Positions 29,607 through 38,058 of a stretch of 64,000 nt of DNA are shown piece after piece. The translations under genes were made by a program, and so were the position numbers. Below the pieces are notes generated by a model. It worked only from the letters and a program-made list of their open reading frames with translations. It was not told where the DNA came from and ran no database searches. Numbering within the stretch: position 1 is the stretch's first letter; each line of letters begins with the position of its first letter. This stretch comes from Herbivorax alkaliphila (lineage in GTDB: Bacteria; Bacillota; Clostridia; Acetivibrionales; Acetivibrionaceae), in assembly GCF_030848475.1 (NCBI RefSeq), contig NZ_JAVDDS010000004.1, forward strand, positions 1-64,000. Reading direction: 5' to 3'.

Positions 29607-30323
29607 TTGGAAGTAATTATTAATGAATTAAAAAAGAGTTTTGGAAATTTAAAAGTTATCGATAATTTAAGTTTAAAATTCAATTCAAATAAAATTCATT
29701 GTATATTTGGGCCTTCAGGATGTGGTAAAAGCACATTAATCAATGTAATGACAGGCATTATATCAGCTGATTATGGAACAATTGAAGGACTAGAACAAAA
29801 GAAATTTTCCTATGTATTTCAAGAAGAGCGTCTTTTGCCATGGGCAACGGTAGAAGAAAATATTTTGTTTGTGTTGGAAAGTTATTATAAAAAGGAGAGG
29901 GCAAAAAAGCTTTCAGATAAGTACATTTCCCTTGTTGATTTATCAGAGTTTAAAACTCATTATCCTGACCAGTTAAGCGGAGGAATGAAGCAAAGAGTTT
30001 GTATTGCTAGAGCTTTTGCATTTGATGGAGATATTCTTGTAATGGATGAGCCTTTTAAGGGATTGCATTTAGATTTAAAAAAGAAACTTATGAACTATAT
30101 TATAAATTATTTAAAAGAAAACAATAAGACAGTTTTTTTTATTACACATGATATTGATGAAGCCTTATACTTAGCAGATAGCATACATATCTTTAAGGGG
30201 CCTCCTTTAAATCTTAAAAAAAGCATCAAAATAAATATCCCTTCTCTTAGAAGTAAAAACAAAAAAGAAGAAATGGAAAGTTTAAAAAATGAAATTTTAA
30301 ATGTTTCTGGTATTAAATATTAA
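29607..30323 (+). CDS. ABC importer ATP-binding protein (SsuB/TauB-like)
   Basis: This 238-residue ATPase has Walker A GPSGCGKST (35-43), Q-loop FQEERLLPW near 75, signature LSGGMKQR near 125, Walker B ILVMDEPFKGL near 148 and switch His in ITHDIDEA near 182. It starts with TTG, with GGAGG eight bases upstream. It drives the SsuA-like importer encoded just before it. The QEERLLPW wording is characteristic of the nitrate/sulfonate/taurine class. Confidence 0.88.
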   Translation: MEVIINELKKSFGNLKVIDNLSLKFNSNKIHCIFGPSGCGKSTLINVMTGIISADYGTIEGLEQKKFSYVFQEERLLPWATVEENILFVLESYYKKERAKKLSDKYISLVDLSEFKTHYPDQLSGGMKQRVCIARAFAFDGDILVMDEPFKGLHLDLKKKLMNYIINYLKENNKTVFFITHDIDEALYLADSIHIFKGPPLNLKKSIKINIPSLRSKNKKEEMESLKNEILNVSGIKY

Positions 30324-30364
30324 ATCAAGATTCTTATTTTATCCACTTAAATAACATCCAACCA

Positions 30365-30466
30365 ACTAGTGCAAGTTTCGTAAATTCATAAGCATACTTA
30401 ATCCAGCTTTTATGATTGTTTTGAGCATTAAAATATGCTCACATAATAACTGTGTCTTGCACTAGT
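30365..30466. repeat. About 100-base element with perfect 11-base terminal inverted repeats
   Basis: ACTAGTGCAAG at 30365-30375 and its exact complement CTTGCACTAGT at 30456-30466 flank an AT-rich core with an inner hairpin (GAGCAT/ATGCTC at 30423-30440). It sits between the converging importer and trmB genes. It could be a small non-autonomous mobile element or a structured terminator region. I cannot tell which. Confidence 0.5.
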
Positions 30467-30472
30467 AAGTTT

Positions 30473-31156
30473 TTATTGAATGTGAAAGGCGCCAGAACTG
30501 TCTATATGTTTGGCTATTAGAAACATTATTTTGTGCCCCTCTTTAGAGTACATTTTCTCATGTTCTGTTTCTATATTTTCATCAAAGTCACTGGAATGAA
30601 GGTCGTATGTAAGATAATTTATGCTAAAGCCTGATTGTTCAAAATACTTTATAGAGTCTTTAAATAGCTGCAAATTATCTGTTTTAAACCAAATTTCACC
30701 TCCGAGAGATAAAAAGGTTTTGTACTGTCTCAGCTGATTAGGATGAGTAAGGCGTCTGGCTCTGTGAGTGTTTTTATACCATGGATTGCAAAAATTAATA
30801 AATATTTTATTGACAGAATCGCATTCATTCATTATTTTATGAATAATCATTATTTCAAAAGCCATAATTTTTATGTTCTTAGTATCTAAGTTAGAAATAG
30901 AATATTCTTTTTCAATTTTCTCTTTTGCCAAAATCAGCATTTCGTCTTTTATATCTATACCAATAAAATTTATATCAGGGTGGGAAGAAGCAATTTTTGA
31001 TATAAAGCCTCCTTTGCCACAGCCTAATTCTAACCAAATTTCACTTTGGTTTGGGAAAATACTATGCCATTTTCCTATATAGTTTTGTGGATTTTCAACA
31101 AAAAAATCACATGCTTCAAGGGCAGGTCTTGCCCATGGTTTTTTTCTAGTTCGCAT
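30473..31156 (-). CDS. trmB: tRNA (guanine-N7-)-methyltransferase
   Basis: It methylates G46 of tRNA using SAM. The 227 residues include the SAM-binding LELGCGKGGF near 43, GIDIK near 65 and the family's catalytic-loop block, here INFCNPWYKNTHRARRLTHP near 120. The usual form has DPWPK, so the Asp is replaced by Asn and the second Pro by Tyr; related Clostridial members share part of this change. It is a single minus-strand gene. Confidence 0.88.
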   Translation of the reverse strand: MRTRKKPWARPALEACDFFVENPQNYIGKWHSIFPNQSEIWLELGCGKGGFISKIASSHPDINFIGIDIKDEMLILAKEKIEKEYSISNLDTKNIKIMAFEIMIIHKIMNECDSVNKIFINFCNPWYKNTHRARRLTHPNQLRQYKTFLSLGGEIWFKTDNLQLFKDSIKYFEQSGFSINYLTYDLHSSDFDENIETEHEKMYSKEGHKIMFLIAKHIDSSGAFHIQ

Positions 31157-31283
31157 AAACTAACACCTCAAATTTAAAATGTAGATATTATTATAGCATA
31201 AAGAAATCAAAGAGCATATAGAGTATTTAAGTGAGGGTGTATATATTATTAGTGTTTAAAAAATGGAATGGGTATTTTGAAAC

Positions 31284-31325
31284 AAGTTGCACTGCCTTCA
31301 AAAAGAAAACAGTGCAACTTTTATT
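31284..31325. terminator. Hairpin downstream of the CBM25 gene
   Basis: AAGTTGCACTG (31284-31294) pairs with CAGTGCAACTT (31310-31320) around a 15-base A-rich loop; a T-run follows on the plus strand. It lies directly 3' of the minus-strand CBM25 gene. Confidence 0.65.
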
Positions 31326-31337
31326 AATGTGCTTTTT

Positions 31338-31805
31338 TTAGCAAACATAGTTTTCAAAATTATAGTTGTGACCTGAATTGTTATCCCAATGTTCTGCATT
31401 GTCTTTAAATGCAATGTTGATGTTTCCAGGTCTTTTAACGGTAAACATTAATTCAAACTTGTTATCTTTTGTTTTAGACATTGGATGTTCCTCAACATCT
31501 TCCCAGTTAAGGTTATTTCCATAGCCTACAATTGCATGGATTTCATCTGATCCATTTTTAGATAAAATACCGTCATAAAGTAATTTAAAAGTTTTTTGTG
31601 CATTTTGCATATAAACTCCACTTTGTGAATAAGAATTATTTTCTTCATATTTTGGAGCCTCTGAGTTCTCTGTAGCTAAGTCTTCAGAGAACTCGTGGTC
31701 AATTCTATTAACGTCAGCTGGTGCAATATCTGTAGGTCCTAATAGATTGTTATCTTTGATGTCAGCTTTTTTGGTTTTATTAAAAAGAAAATCTAAAAAA
31801 CCCAT
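31338..31805 (-). CDS. Small protein with a CBM25-like starch-binding domain and no signal peptide
   Basis: Residues about 65-155 match carbohydrate-binding module family 25: a GYGNNLNWEDVEEHPMSK block and the closing NIAFKDNAEHWDNNSGHNYN, whose Trp and Asn residues are typical of starch binding. Residues 1-60 are polar and acidic, and the N-terminus MGFLDFLFNKTKK is not a signal peptide. The protein is therefore probably intracellular. I chose ATG 31805 because TAGGAGG precedes it. It is a lone gene. A role in binding glycogen or storage glucan is possible but inferred. Confidence 0.75.
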   Translation of the reverse strand: MGFLDFLFNKTKKADIKDNNLLGPTDIAPADVNRIDHEFSEDLATENSEAPKYEENNSYSQSGVYMQNAQKTFKLLYDGILSKNGSDEIHAIVGYGNNLNWEDVEEHPMSKTKDNKFELMFTVKRPGNINIAFKDNAEHWDNNSGHNYNFENYVC

Positions 31806-32033
31806 AATTGAACCTCCTAAGTTTAACTTACAATGCACAAAAACTAATGGTTGTTTTAAAAAAGCACATCTTTATTTTAGACTGTTTGGTATCATAATAT
31901 TTTATTAATATATAGGTATTCATGTGAAAAAAAGGGTTGAATTTGAGAATGCTTGATTTATTCGTGTTCTAATTTTAAGTACAAAGCAATAAATTATTAA
32001 TGTACTAAAAAAGATTTATTTATGGAGGTTAAT

Positions 32034-32444
32034 ATGAATAATAAAACTGGTCAGTCGGCAAAAAATATTATGGATGAACATGCAAATACATTGAGCATAG
32101 CAAAAGCAATACTTGTGTCATATCTTATCACACTGCCTGTTTTTGCAATATTTGCATATATTTTGACTTTTACTGATTTTCCACAAAAGTACATATCATC
32201 TTTTGTAATTATTACTACATTGCTTAGTGTGGTGATAGCAGGATGGATTTCCACAAAATACATTAGAAGCAAAGGATGGTTAAATGGAGGCATTGTTGGT
32301 TTTGTATATATGTTGGTGTTGTTTTTGTTAAGCAGTACTACATTTGGAGATTTCAGTATAAACAAGCATGTTGTAACAATGTTTGTTATAGGCACTTTAA
32401 CAGGCAGTATTGGAGGAATACTTGGGATTAATTTCAAAAGATAA
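32034..32444 (+). CDS. TIGR04086-family membrane protein
   Basis: This 136-residue protein has four hydrophobic helices with glycine-rich ends (GGIVGFVYMLVLFLL, GSIGGILGI), the layout of the TIGR04086 family seen in Clostridia, often near yajC and the scfA/scfB genes. The function is unknown. I start at ATG 32034, since GGAGG (32024-32028) would lie inside a longer version. scfA is not present here; the pyrimidine operon follows. Confidence 0.75.
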   Translation: MNNKTGQSAKNIMDEHANTLSIAKAILVSYLITLPVFAIFAYILTFTDFPQKYISSFVIITTLLSVVIAGWISTKYIRSKGWLNGGIVGFVYMLVLFLLSSTTFGDFSINKHVVTMFVIGTLTGSIGGILGINFKR

Positions 32445-32486
32445 TCTGAAGTGAATAAATTTTTTAAACTGTATAACCAAATTGTA

Positions 32487-32516
32487 TAGACAAGGATATT
32501 ATTTTTATGATATGAT
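32487..32516 (+). promoter_or_regulatory. Promoter of the pyrimidine operon
   Basis: TAGACA at 32487-32492 and TATGAT at 32511-32516, spacer 18, just upstream of the PyrR leader. The -35 hexamer is imperfect. Confidence 0.5.
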
Positions 32517-32539
32517 GATATAAAGTTGAATAAATATTA

Positions 32540-32704
32540 GGGTACCTAGTCCCGATTTTGTTAAGTCTTTCACTTGGTGTAAGGCTTAGGTTAAAAACCT
32601 TTAATTGAGTCCAGAGAGGCTGGAAAGGTTAGAGTAACGAGTCAAACATAGTGTGTATTATACTTTGTGCTTTAGCTTCTTGCCGTCTGGTAAGAAGCTT
32701 TTTT
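32540..32704 (+). promoter_or_regulatory. PyrR-dependent attenuator leader of the pyr operon
   Basis: The leader holds the conserved PyrR anti-antiterminator element GTCCAGAGAGGCTGGAAAGG (32609-32628) and a terminator with stem AGCTTCTT (32674-32681) / AAGAAGCT (32692-32699) followed by TTTTTT. PyrR with bound UMP should hold the first hairpin and let the terminator form. High pyrimidine then lowers expression of pyrR and the genes after it. Confidence 0.9.
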
Positions 32705-32774
32705 GAAATATACTTAAACAAGATAAAGTGGGGCGTTTACAAAACCTATTACAAATATTAAGGGGTGTAAAAAA

Positions 32775-33329
32775 ATGGCAGAAAAAGCTATAATAATGGA
32801 TGAAAGTGGTATAATCAGAGCAGTAACAAGAATAGCACACGAGATTATTGAGAAGAATAAGGGTGTAAATGATTTAGCTTTGATTGGAATTCAACGTCGT
32901 GGTGTACCCCTTGCAAGAATGATTGCTGAAAAAATTAAAGGAGTAGAGGGAAAGGACATTCCGATAGGAATTTTAGATATAACTTTATATAGGGATGATT
33001 TAAGTCTTTTAGCGGAACATCCAGTAATAAATGGAACAGAAATTGATTTTCAAATTGATGGTAAAAAAATTGTTCTTGTAGATGATGTTATATACACAGG
33101 TAGAACTGTCAGAGCTGCAATTGATGCCTTAATGGATATTGGAAGACCAAAGATGATTCAACTTGCAGAATTGATTGATAGAGGACACAGAGAACTTCCG
33201 ATACGTGCTGACTACGTAGGGAAAAATGTTCCAACATCTAAGTTTGAGGTTGTGAATGTTAACTTGTATGAAGTGGACAGAGTGAATTCTGTAACAATAA
33301 GTGATATGGAAAAGGGAGTTAGCCATTAA
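32775..33329 (+). CDS. pyrR: Bifunctional pyrimidine operon attenuator / uracil phosphoribosyltransferase
   Basis: PyrR binds its own leader RNA in response to UMP/UTP versus PRPP, and has weak uracil phosphoribosyltransferase activity. The 184-residue length is typical. The PRPP loop [16 protein letters not shown] lies near 98-113, and RRGVPLA near 42 is the other family mark. GGGGTG precedes the ATG. It is first in the operon, downstream of its own binding site. Confidence 0.96.
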   Translation: MAEKAIIMDESGIIRAVTRIAHEIIEKNKGVNDLALIGIQRRGVPLARMIAEKIKGVEGKDIPIGILDITLYRDDLSLLAEHPVINGTEIDFQIDGKKIVLVDDVIYTGRTVRAAIDALMDIGRPKMIQLAELIDRGHRELPIRADYVGKNVPTSKFEVVNVNLYEVDRVNSVTISDMEKGVSH

Positions 33330-33338
33330 AGAATGCGA

Positions 33339-33393
33339 TGAGAATAGGAGTTATTTCTTAGCCATTAAAAAAATAATGCCTTAGAAATAAAAA
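33339..33393. repeat. Fragment of the dispersed palindromic repeat
   Basis: TGAGAATAGGAGTTATTTCTTAGCCATT (33339-33366) matches the arm of the copy at 43062-43172 read on the other strand, and CCTTAGAAATAA nearby matches the opposite arm. The two patches themselves form a hairpin around an A-run. The conserved centre found in the full copies is missing. Confidence 0.55.
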
Positions 33394-33625
33394 AGAGTTT
33401 TAATAATGTTTTATTTAAATAAAAGTAGGGATTTAAATGGTAAAGTTAGTTTGTTTTAAAAAAATAAAGGACAAGTATAAAATGTGTCTAAGTAGCGTTA
33501 GATATAATATTCCAGTTGGGGGTATTTACTTAAAGGCAAGTAATGTTACCTGCCTTCCACATTTAAATTATTCTATTTTTAAAAATGAAATTTGGAAAAA
33601 AGTTATTTTAAATGGTATAGATATT

Positions 33626-33661
33626 AAAAATAGTAAGGGGATTACCCTTACTATTTTTTTG
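33626..33661 (+). terminator. Terminator ahead of pyrB
   Basis: AAAAATAGTAAGGG (33626-33639) pairs with CCCTTACTATTTTT (33645-33658) around GATTA, followed by a T-run. It lies 62 bases before pyrB and so is probably conditional. Confidence 0.85.
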
Positions 33662-33722
33662 AGTTCTTTTTGCTTGAAAAGGAAATCATATAATAAAGTT
33701 TTATTTTAAGTGAGGTGGGAAA

Positions 33723-34661
33723 ATGGTTTTAAAATCAAAAAATCTTTTAGGATTAAAAGATTTAACAGCAGGTGAAATTGAACATATTTTGAGTAATGCA
33801 AAAACAATGAAACTTATTCTTGGTTCAAAGAATAAAAAGACCCCACATTTGCAGGGGAAATCCATTATAACGCTGTTTTACGAAAACAGTACAAGGACAA
33901 GACTGTCCTTTGAGCTTGCTGCTAAATACATGAGTTCTAGTGCTGCTAATGTATCAGCATCAGGAAGTAGTGTAGCAAAGGGAGAATCACTTATTGATAC
34001 AGCTAAGACCATTAATATGATGGGAGCAGATGTAATTATACTAAGACATCCTATGTCAGGGGCTCCTCATCTTTTAGCTAAAAATGTAGATGCTTCTGTT
34101 ATAAATGCAGGAGATGGAATAAATGAGCATCCTACTCAGGCTCTTTTGGATATGTTTACCATTATAGAAAAAAAGGAATCTTTAAAAGATTTGAAAGTTG
34201 CGATAATAGGTGACATATATCACAGCAGAGTAGCTAGGAGTAATATTTGGGGAATGTCAAAGATGGGTGCTAAAGTTAGTGTTGCAGGACCTACAACGCT
34301 AATGCCTCCTGAGTTAGAAAAAACAGGTGTAAAAGTTTTCAATACAGTTCAGGAAGCACTTATTGATGCTGATGTGGTTATGGGACTTAGAATGCAAAAT
34401 GAAAGACAAAAAAGTGGCTTGCTTCCTGGAATAAGAGAATATGCAAGGTTTTTTGGGCTTGATGAAAAGAGAATGAAGCTTGCAAAAAAAGATGCAATTG
34501 TATTACATCCAGGCCCTGTAAACAGAGGCGTAGAGCTTACAACTTCAGTTGTTGATAATGATAAATCATTTATAGATGAACAGGTTACAAATGGTGTAGC
34601 TGTGAGGATGGCACTTTTGTATCTTTTGACAAGGAGGGATATTAATGAAAATACTGATTAA
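33723..34661 (+). CDS. pyrB: Aspartate carbamoyltransferase catalytic chain
   Basis: It joins carbamoyl phosphate to aspartate, the committed step of pyrimidine synthesis. The 312 residues include the carbamoyl-phosphate loop STRTR near 56 and the HPTQALLDM block near 137. No regulatory chain gene (pyrI) follows, so the enzyme is probably the unregulated Bacillus-like trimer. GAGGTGGG lies before the ATG. The gene overlaps pyrC by 17 bases. Confidence 0.95.
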   Translation: MVLKSKNLLGLKDLTAGEIEHILSNAKTMKLILGSKNKKTPHLQGKSIITLFYENSTRTRLSFELAAKYMSSSAANVSASGSSVAKGESLIDTAKTINMMGADVIILRHPMSGAPHLLAKNVDASVINAGDGINEHPTQALLDMFTIIEKKESLKDLKVAIIGDIYHSRVARSNIWGMSKMGAKVSVAGPTTLMPPELEKTGVKVFNTVQEALIDADVVMGLRMQNERQKSGLLPGIREYARFFGLDEKRMKLAKKDAIVLHPGPVNRGVELTTSVVDNDKSFIDEQVTNGVAVRMALLYLLTRRDINENTD

Positions 34662-35931
34662 AGATGGTCATATTGTGGATGTTAGAATGAATTTAGATAA
34701 AAAAGCAGATATCTTGATTGAAGATGGAAAAATATCTGAAATAGGTGAAAATCTAGAGTTTTCTAGTGGGGATATAGTGTATGCAGAAGGAAAGTATGTT
34801 TTTCCAGGATTTGTTGATGCCCATTGTCATTTAAGAGATCCAGGATATGAGTATAAAGAAGATATAGAAAGTGGAACAAGAAGTGCAGCAGCAGGAGGAT
34901 TTACATCTGTTGCCTGTATGCCAAATACAAATCCTGTTATTGATAATCAATCAATAGTAAAGTACATTATAAATAAAGCAAAGCAGGAAGATATGGTAAA
35001 TGTATACCCGATAGGATCAATATCTAAAGGGTTAGAGGGAAAAGAACTCTCAGAAATAGGAGAGTTAAAATTTGCTGGGGCAGTTGCCTTATCAGATGAT
35101 GGAAGACCTTTAGAGAACGCCTCACTAATGAAAAAGGCTATGGAATATTCATCAATGTTTGATATAACAATAATATCTCACTGTGAAGAACTTAGTTTAG
35201 CAGAAGAAGGTGTTATGAATGAAGGATATCAGTCTACAATACTAGGGCTTAAAGGAATACCTGCACCTTCGGAAGAAATTATGGTTGCAAGGGATATTAT
35301 ATTGTCAGAATACACCAAAGTACCAGTTCATATTGCACATGTAAGTACAGAGCTTTCGGTAGATCTTATAAGGCATGCAAAGAAAAGAGGAGTAAAAGTA
35401 ACCTGCGAAACTTGTCCTCACTATTTTGTGCTTACTGATGAGGCGTGTAGTGATTTTAATACTTTTGCAAAGGCAAATCCTCCTTTGAGGACAAAAAAAG
35501 ATGTTAATGGTATCATTGAAGGCTTAAAGGATGGAACTATTGATATTATTGCTACAGACCATGCACCTCACCACATAGATGAAAAAAATGTTGAATTTAA
35601 TGTTGCTGCTAATGGAATATCAGGTTTTGAAACAGCTATTCCACTGGCAATAACTTATCTTGTAAAACCAGGACACCTAACACTAAAACAATTAGTTGAA
35701 AAGATGTGTATAAATCCTTCTAAGTTATTAGGACTTGGAAAAGGTACTTTAGAAGTTGGGAGTTATGCAGATATAACTATAATAGATATAGATGAAGAGT
35801 TTTTGGTTGATGTTCAAAATTTCAAATCCAAAGGAAAAAATTCACCATTTAATGGTTTCAAACTAAAGGGAAGTATTTATCATACCATTGTAAACGGGAA
35901 AATATTGGTTAAAGAAAAGATTTTATTATAA
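34645..35931 (+). CDS. pyrC: Dihydroorotase
   Basis: It cyclises carbamoyl aspartate to dihydroorotate. The 428 residues mark it as the class I zinc amidohydrolase (longer than the class II enzyme of enterics). The metal motif DAHCHLRDPG lies near 58, and further metal-ligand blocks ISHCEE near 178 and IAHVST near 232 are present, with TDHAPHH near 304. It starts inside the end of pyrB with AAGGAGG upstream, so the two are translationally coupled. Confidence 0.95.
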   Translation: MKILIKDGHIVDVRMNLDKKADILIEDGKISEIGENLEFSSGDIVYAEGKYVFPGFVDAHCHLRDPGYEYKEDIESGTRSAAAGGFTSVACMPNTNPVIDNQSIVKYIINKAKQEDMVNVYPIGSISKGLEGKELSEIGELKFAGAVALSDDGRPLENASLMKKAMEYSSMFDITIISHCEELSLAEEGVMNEGYQSTILGLKGIPAPSEEIMVARDIILSEYTKVPVHIAHVSTELSVDLIRHAKKRGVKVTCETCPHYFVLTDEACSDFNTFAKANPPLRTKKDVNGIIEGLKDGTIDIIATDHAPHHIDEKNVEFNVAANGISGFETAIPLAITYLVKPGHLTLKQLVEKMCINPSKLLGLGKGTLEVGSYADITIIDIDEEFLVDVQNFKSKGKNSPFNGFKLKGSIYHTIVNGKILVKEKILL

Positions 35932-35962
35932 AGAAATATTTAGTAAAAAGGAGAGTTATGAA

Positions 35963-36898
35963 ATGTTTGTTGATGTATTAATTGAAAAAATCAAAGAAAA
36001 AAACAACCCATCTGTAGTTGGATTAGACCCTAAAATTGACTATGTACCTACTTTTATAAAAAAAGAATCATTTAAAAAACATGGAAAAAGTATAAAGGGA
36101 GCAGCAAATGCAATTTTAAAGTTTAACAAGTATATTATTGATGCTGTATATGACATTGTTCCAGCGGTTAAGCCTCAGATGGCCTATTATGAGATGTATG
36201 GAGTTGAAGGTGTGAAGGCTTTTTCTGATACATGCAAGTATGCAAAAGAAAAAGGTCTTTTAATACTAGCAGATGGAAAAAGAAATGACATAGGTTCAAC
36301 AGCTAAAAGTTATTCTACGGCATTTTTGGGAAAAAGTTCAATTGATAATGACGAAAAGGAATCTATATTTGATGTAGATGCACTTACGGTAAACCCATAT
36401 CTTGGTGTGGATGGAATAAAACCTTTTATTGCTGACTGTGATAAGTATAACAAAGGGATTTTTGTTCTTGTAAAAACTTCAAATTCCTCTTCTGGGCAGT
36501 TTCAAGATATTCTTACTCAAAGGGGAAAGAGTATGTATGAAATTGTTGCAGAATACGTTGAAGAATGGGGAAAAGAAGTTAAAGGGAATTATGGATATAG
36601 TAGTGTTGGTGCAGTTGTTGGAGCGACATATCCCAATCAGGCAAAGGTACTTAGAAGCAAATTAAAAAGTGCATATATTTTAGTTCCAGGTTATGGTGCT
36701 CAGGGAGGAACTGCAAGAGATGTGGTTCATTCCTTTAATCCAGATGGCTTGGGGGCTATAGTAAATGCATCGAGAAGTATTATTTGTGCCTATAAGTCAG
36801 AAAGATGGAGAGAAAAATATACAGAGGAGAAGTTTTATGAAGCTTCAAGAGCAGAAGCATTGAGAATGAAAGAAGATATTAACAGTGTGTTAAAATAA
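35963..36898 (+). CDS. pyrF: Orotidine 5'-phosphate decarboxylase (subfamily 2)
   Basis: It decarboxylates OMP to UMP. At 311 residues it is the longer subfamily 2 form. GLDP near 20 and the catalytic DGKRNDIG near 105-112 mark the active site, and VPGYGAQGG near 237 is the phosphate-binding block. It is placed in the middle of the operon between pyrC and carA. pyrE, which supplies its substrate, is not in the window. Confidence 0.94.
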   Translation: MFVDVLIEKIKEKNNPSVVGLDPKIDYVPTFIKKESFKKHGKSIKGAANAILKFNKYIIDAVYDIVPAVKPQMAYYEMYGVEGVKAFSDTCKYAKEKGLLILADGKRNDIGSTAKSYSTAFLGKSSIDNDEKESIFDVDALTVNPYLGVDGIKPFIADCDKYNKGIFVLVKTSNSSSGQFQDILTQRGKSMYEIVAEYVEEWGKEVKGNYGYSSVGAVVGATYPNQAKVLRSKLKSAYILVPGYGAQGGTARDVVHSFNPDGLGAIVNASRSIICAYKSERWREKYTEEKFYEASRAEALRMKEDINSVLK

Positions 36899-36924
36899 AC
36901 TGTTTTAAATAAGGTGGGATTATT

Positions 36925-38013
36925 ATGAAAGCTGTTTTAGTACTTGAAGATGGTACGGTGTTTGATGGTGAAAGCTTTGGTGTAAAAGGAGAAGTTGTTG
37001 GAGAAATAGTGTTTAATACAGGTATGACAGGGTATCAGGAGGTTCTGACAGACCCATCATATCATGGACAGGTTGTAACGATGACTTATCCTCTTATCGG
37101 GAATTATGGGGTTAATATAGACGATTTGGAATCAGCAAAACCTCAGGTTAAAGGTTTTGTTGTCAGAGAATTGTGTGATAGGCCTAGTAACTGGAGATCT
37201 GTTGAGACATTGAATGAATATTTTAAAAGAAATAATATAATTGGTATTCAAGGTGTTGATACCCGAGCGTTAACGAGACATCTAAGAGATAAGGGAACTA
37301 TGAGAGGAATAATTAGCACAGATGTTAAATTTAAATTTGAGGATAAGAAAGAAGAGGTAGAGGCATATAAAATTAAAAACCCCGTAGATTTAGTTACAAC
37401 AAGGGAAGTTAAGCACTATAAAGGGGATGGATATAAAATTGCTTTAATAGATTTAGGAATTAAGCAAAATATTATAAGGTCACTTTCAAAAAGAGGTTTT
37501 GATATATATGTTTTTCCGGCTTATGCAGAAGCAAAAGAGATTTTAGATATAAAGCCTGATGCTGTAATGCTTTCAAATGGTCCGGGAAATCCAAAGCACT
37601 GTGTCGATACAATAAACACTGTAAAGCAATTAATAAATGACCTTCCGTTTTTTGGAATATGCCTTGGTCATCAGGTTATTGCCCTTGCAAACAATGCAGA
37701 TACACAAAAGCTTAAATTTGGACATAGAGGTTGCAACCATCCTGTTAAAGATATACAAAAAGATTTAACTTATATTACATCCCAAAATCATGGGTACACT
37801 ATTATAGAAGAATCATTGGATAAAAGTAAAATGGAAGTGAGTCATATAAATATGAATGATAATACAATTGAAGGAATAAGGTACAAGGACATTCCAGTGT
37901 TTACAGTGCAGTTTCATCCTGAGGCTTCTCCAGGACCTACAGACACTGCATATCTTTTTGATGAATTTTTGGAAATGATAAAAAAGTGTAAAGATAAAAG
38001 TGAATCAGCATGA
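36925..38013 (+). CDS. carA: Carbamoyl-phosphate synthase small chain (glutaminase)
   Basis: It supplies ammonia from glutamine to the large chain. The 362-residue length is normal. The class I glutamine amidotransferase triad is seen as Cys in FFGICLGHQ near 243, with His and Glu in FHPEASPGP near 330. The N-terminal CPSase domain has TGMTGYQEVLTDPSY near 37. Placed in the pyr operon, it probably serves pyrimidine synthesis chiefly. Confidence 0.95.
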   Translation: MKAVLVLEDGTVFDGESFGVKGEVVGEIVFNTGMTGYQEVLTDPSYHGQVVTMTYPLIGNYGVNIDDLESAKPQVKGFVVRELCDRPSNWRSVETLNEYFKRNNIIGIQGVDTRALTRHLRDKGTMRGIISTDVKFKFEDKKEEVEAYKIKNPVDLVTTREVKHYKGDGYKIALIDLGIKQNIIRSLSKRGFDIYVFPAYAEAKEILDIKPDAVMLSNGPGNPKHCVDTINTVKQLINDLPFFGICLGHQVIALANNADTQKLKFGHRGCNHPVKDIQKDLTYITSQNHGYTIIEESLDKSKMEVSHINMNDNTIEGIRYKDIPVFTVQFHPEASPGPTDTAYLFDEFLEMIKKCKDKSESA

Positions 38014-38058
38014 TACGATATAAAATTTTTAAGAAAGCCTAAAGAGGGGGGATGTTAA

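Larger units (their letters stand above)
33330..33722 (+). promoter_or_regulatory. pyrR-pyrB intergenic leader with a terminator and no obvious PyrR site
   Basis: This 393-base gap holds a fragment of the dispersed palindromic repeat (33339-33393), a hairpin with arms AAGGCA/TGCCTT near 33533-33556, and a strong terminator at 33626-33661. In Bacillus this spacing would carry a second PyrR attenuator, but the AGAGAGGCT core is not found here. The leader may respond to another signal, or carry a divergent PyrR site. Confidence 0.5.

Noticed and set aside
27854-30323. Naming the importer ssuABC, tauABC or thiXYZ
   Set aside because: Sequence supports the NMT1/SsuA class only; no sulfonate, taurine or thiamine gene, and no TPP riboswitch, lies nearby.
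33437-33709. 90-codon open frame between pyrR and pyrB
   Set aside because: It contains the hairpin and the whole terminator, lacks a good ribosome site and resembles no protein; regulatory leader is the better reading.
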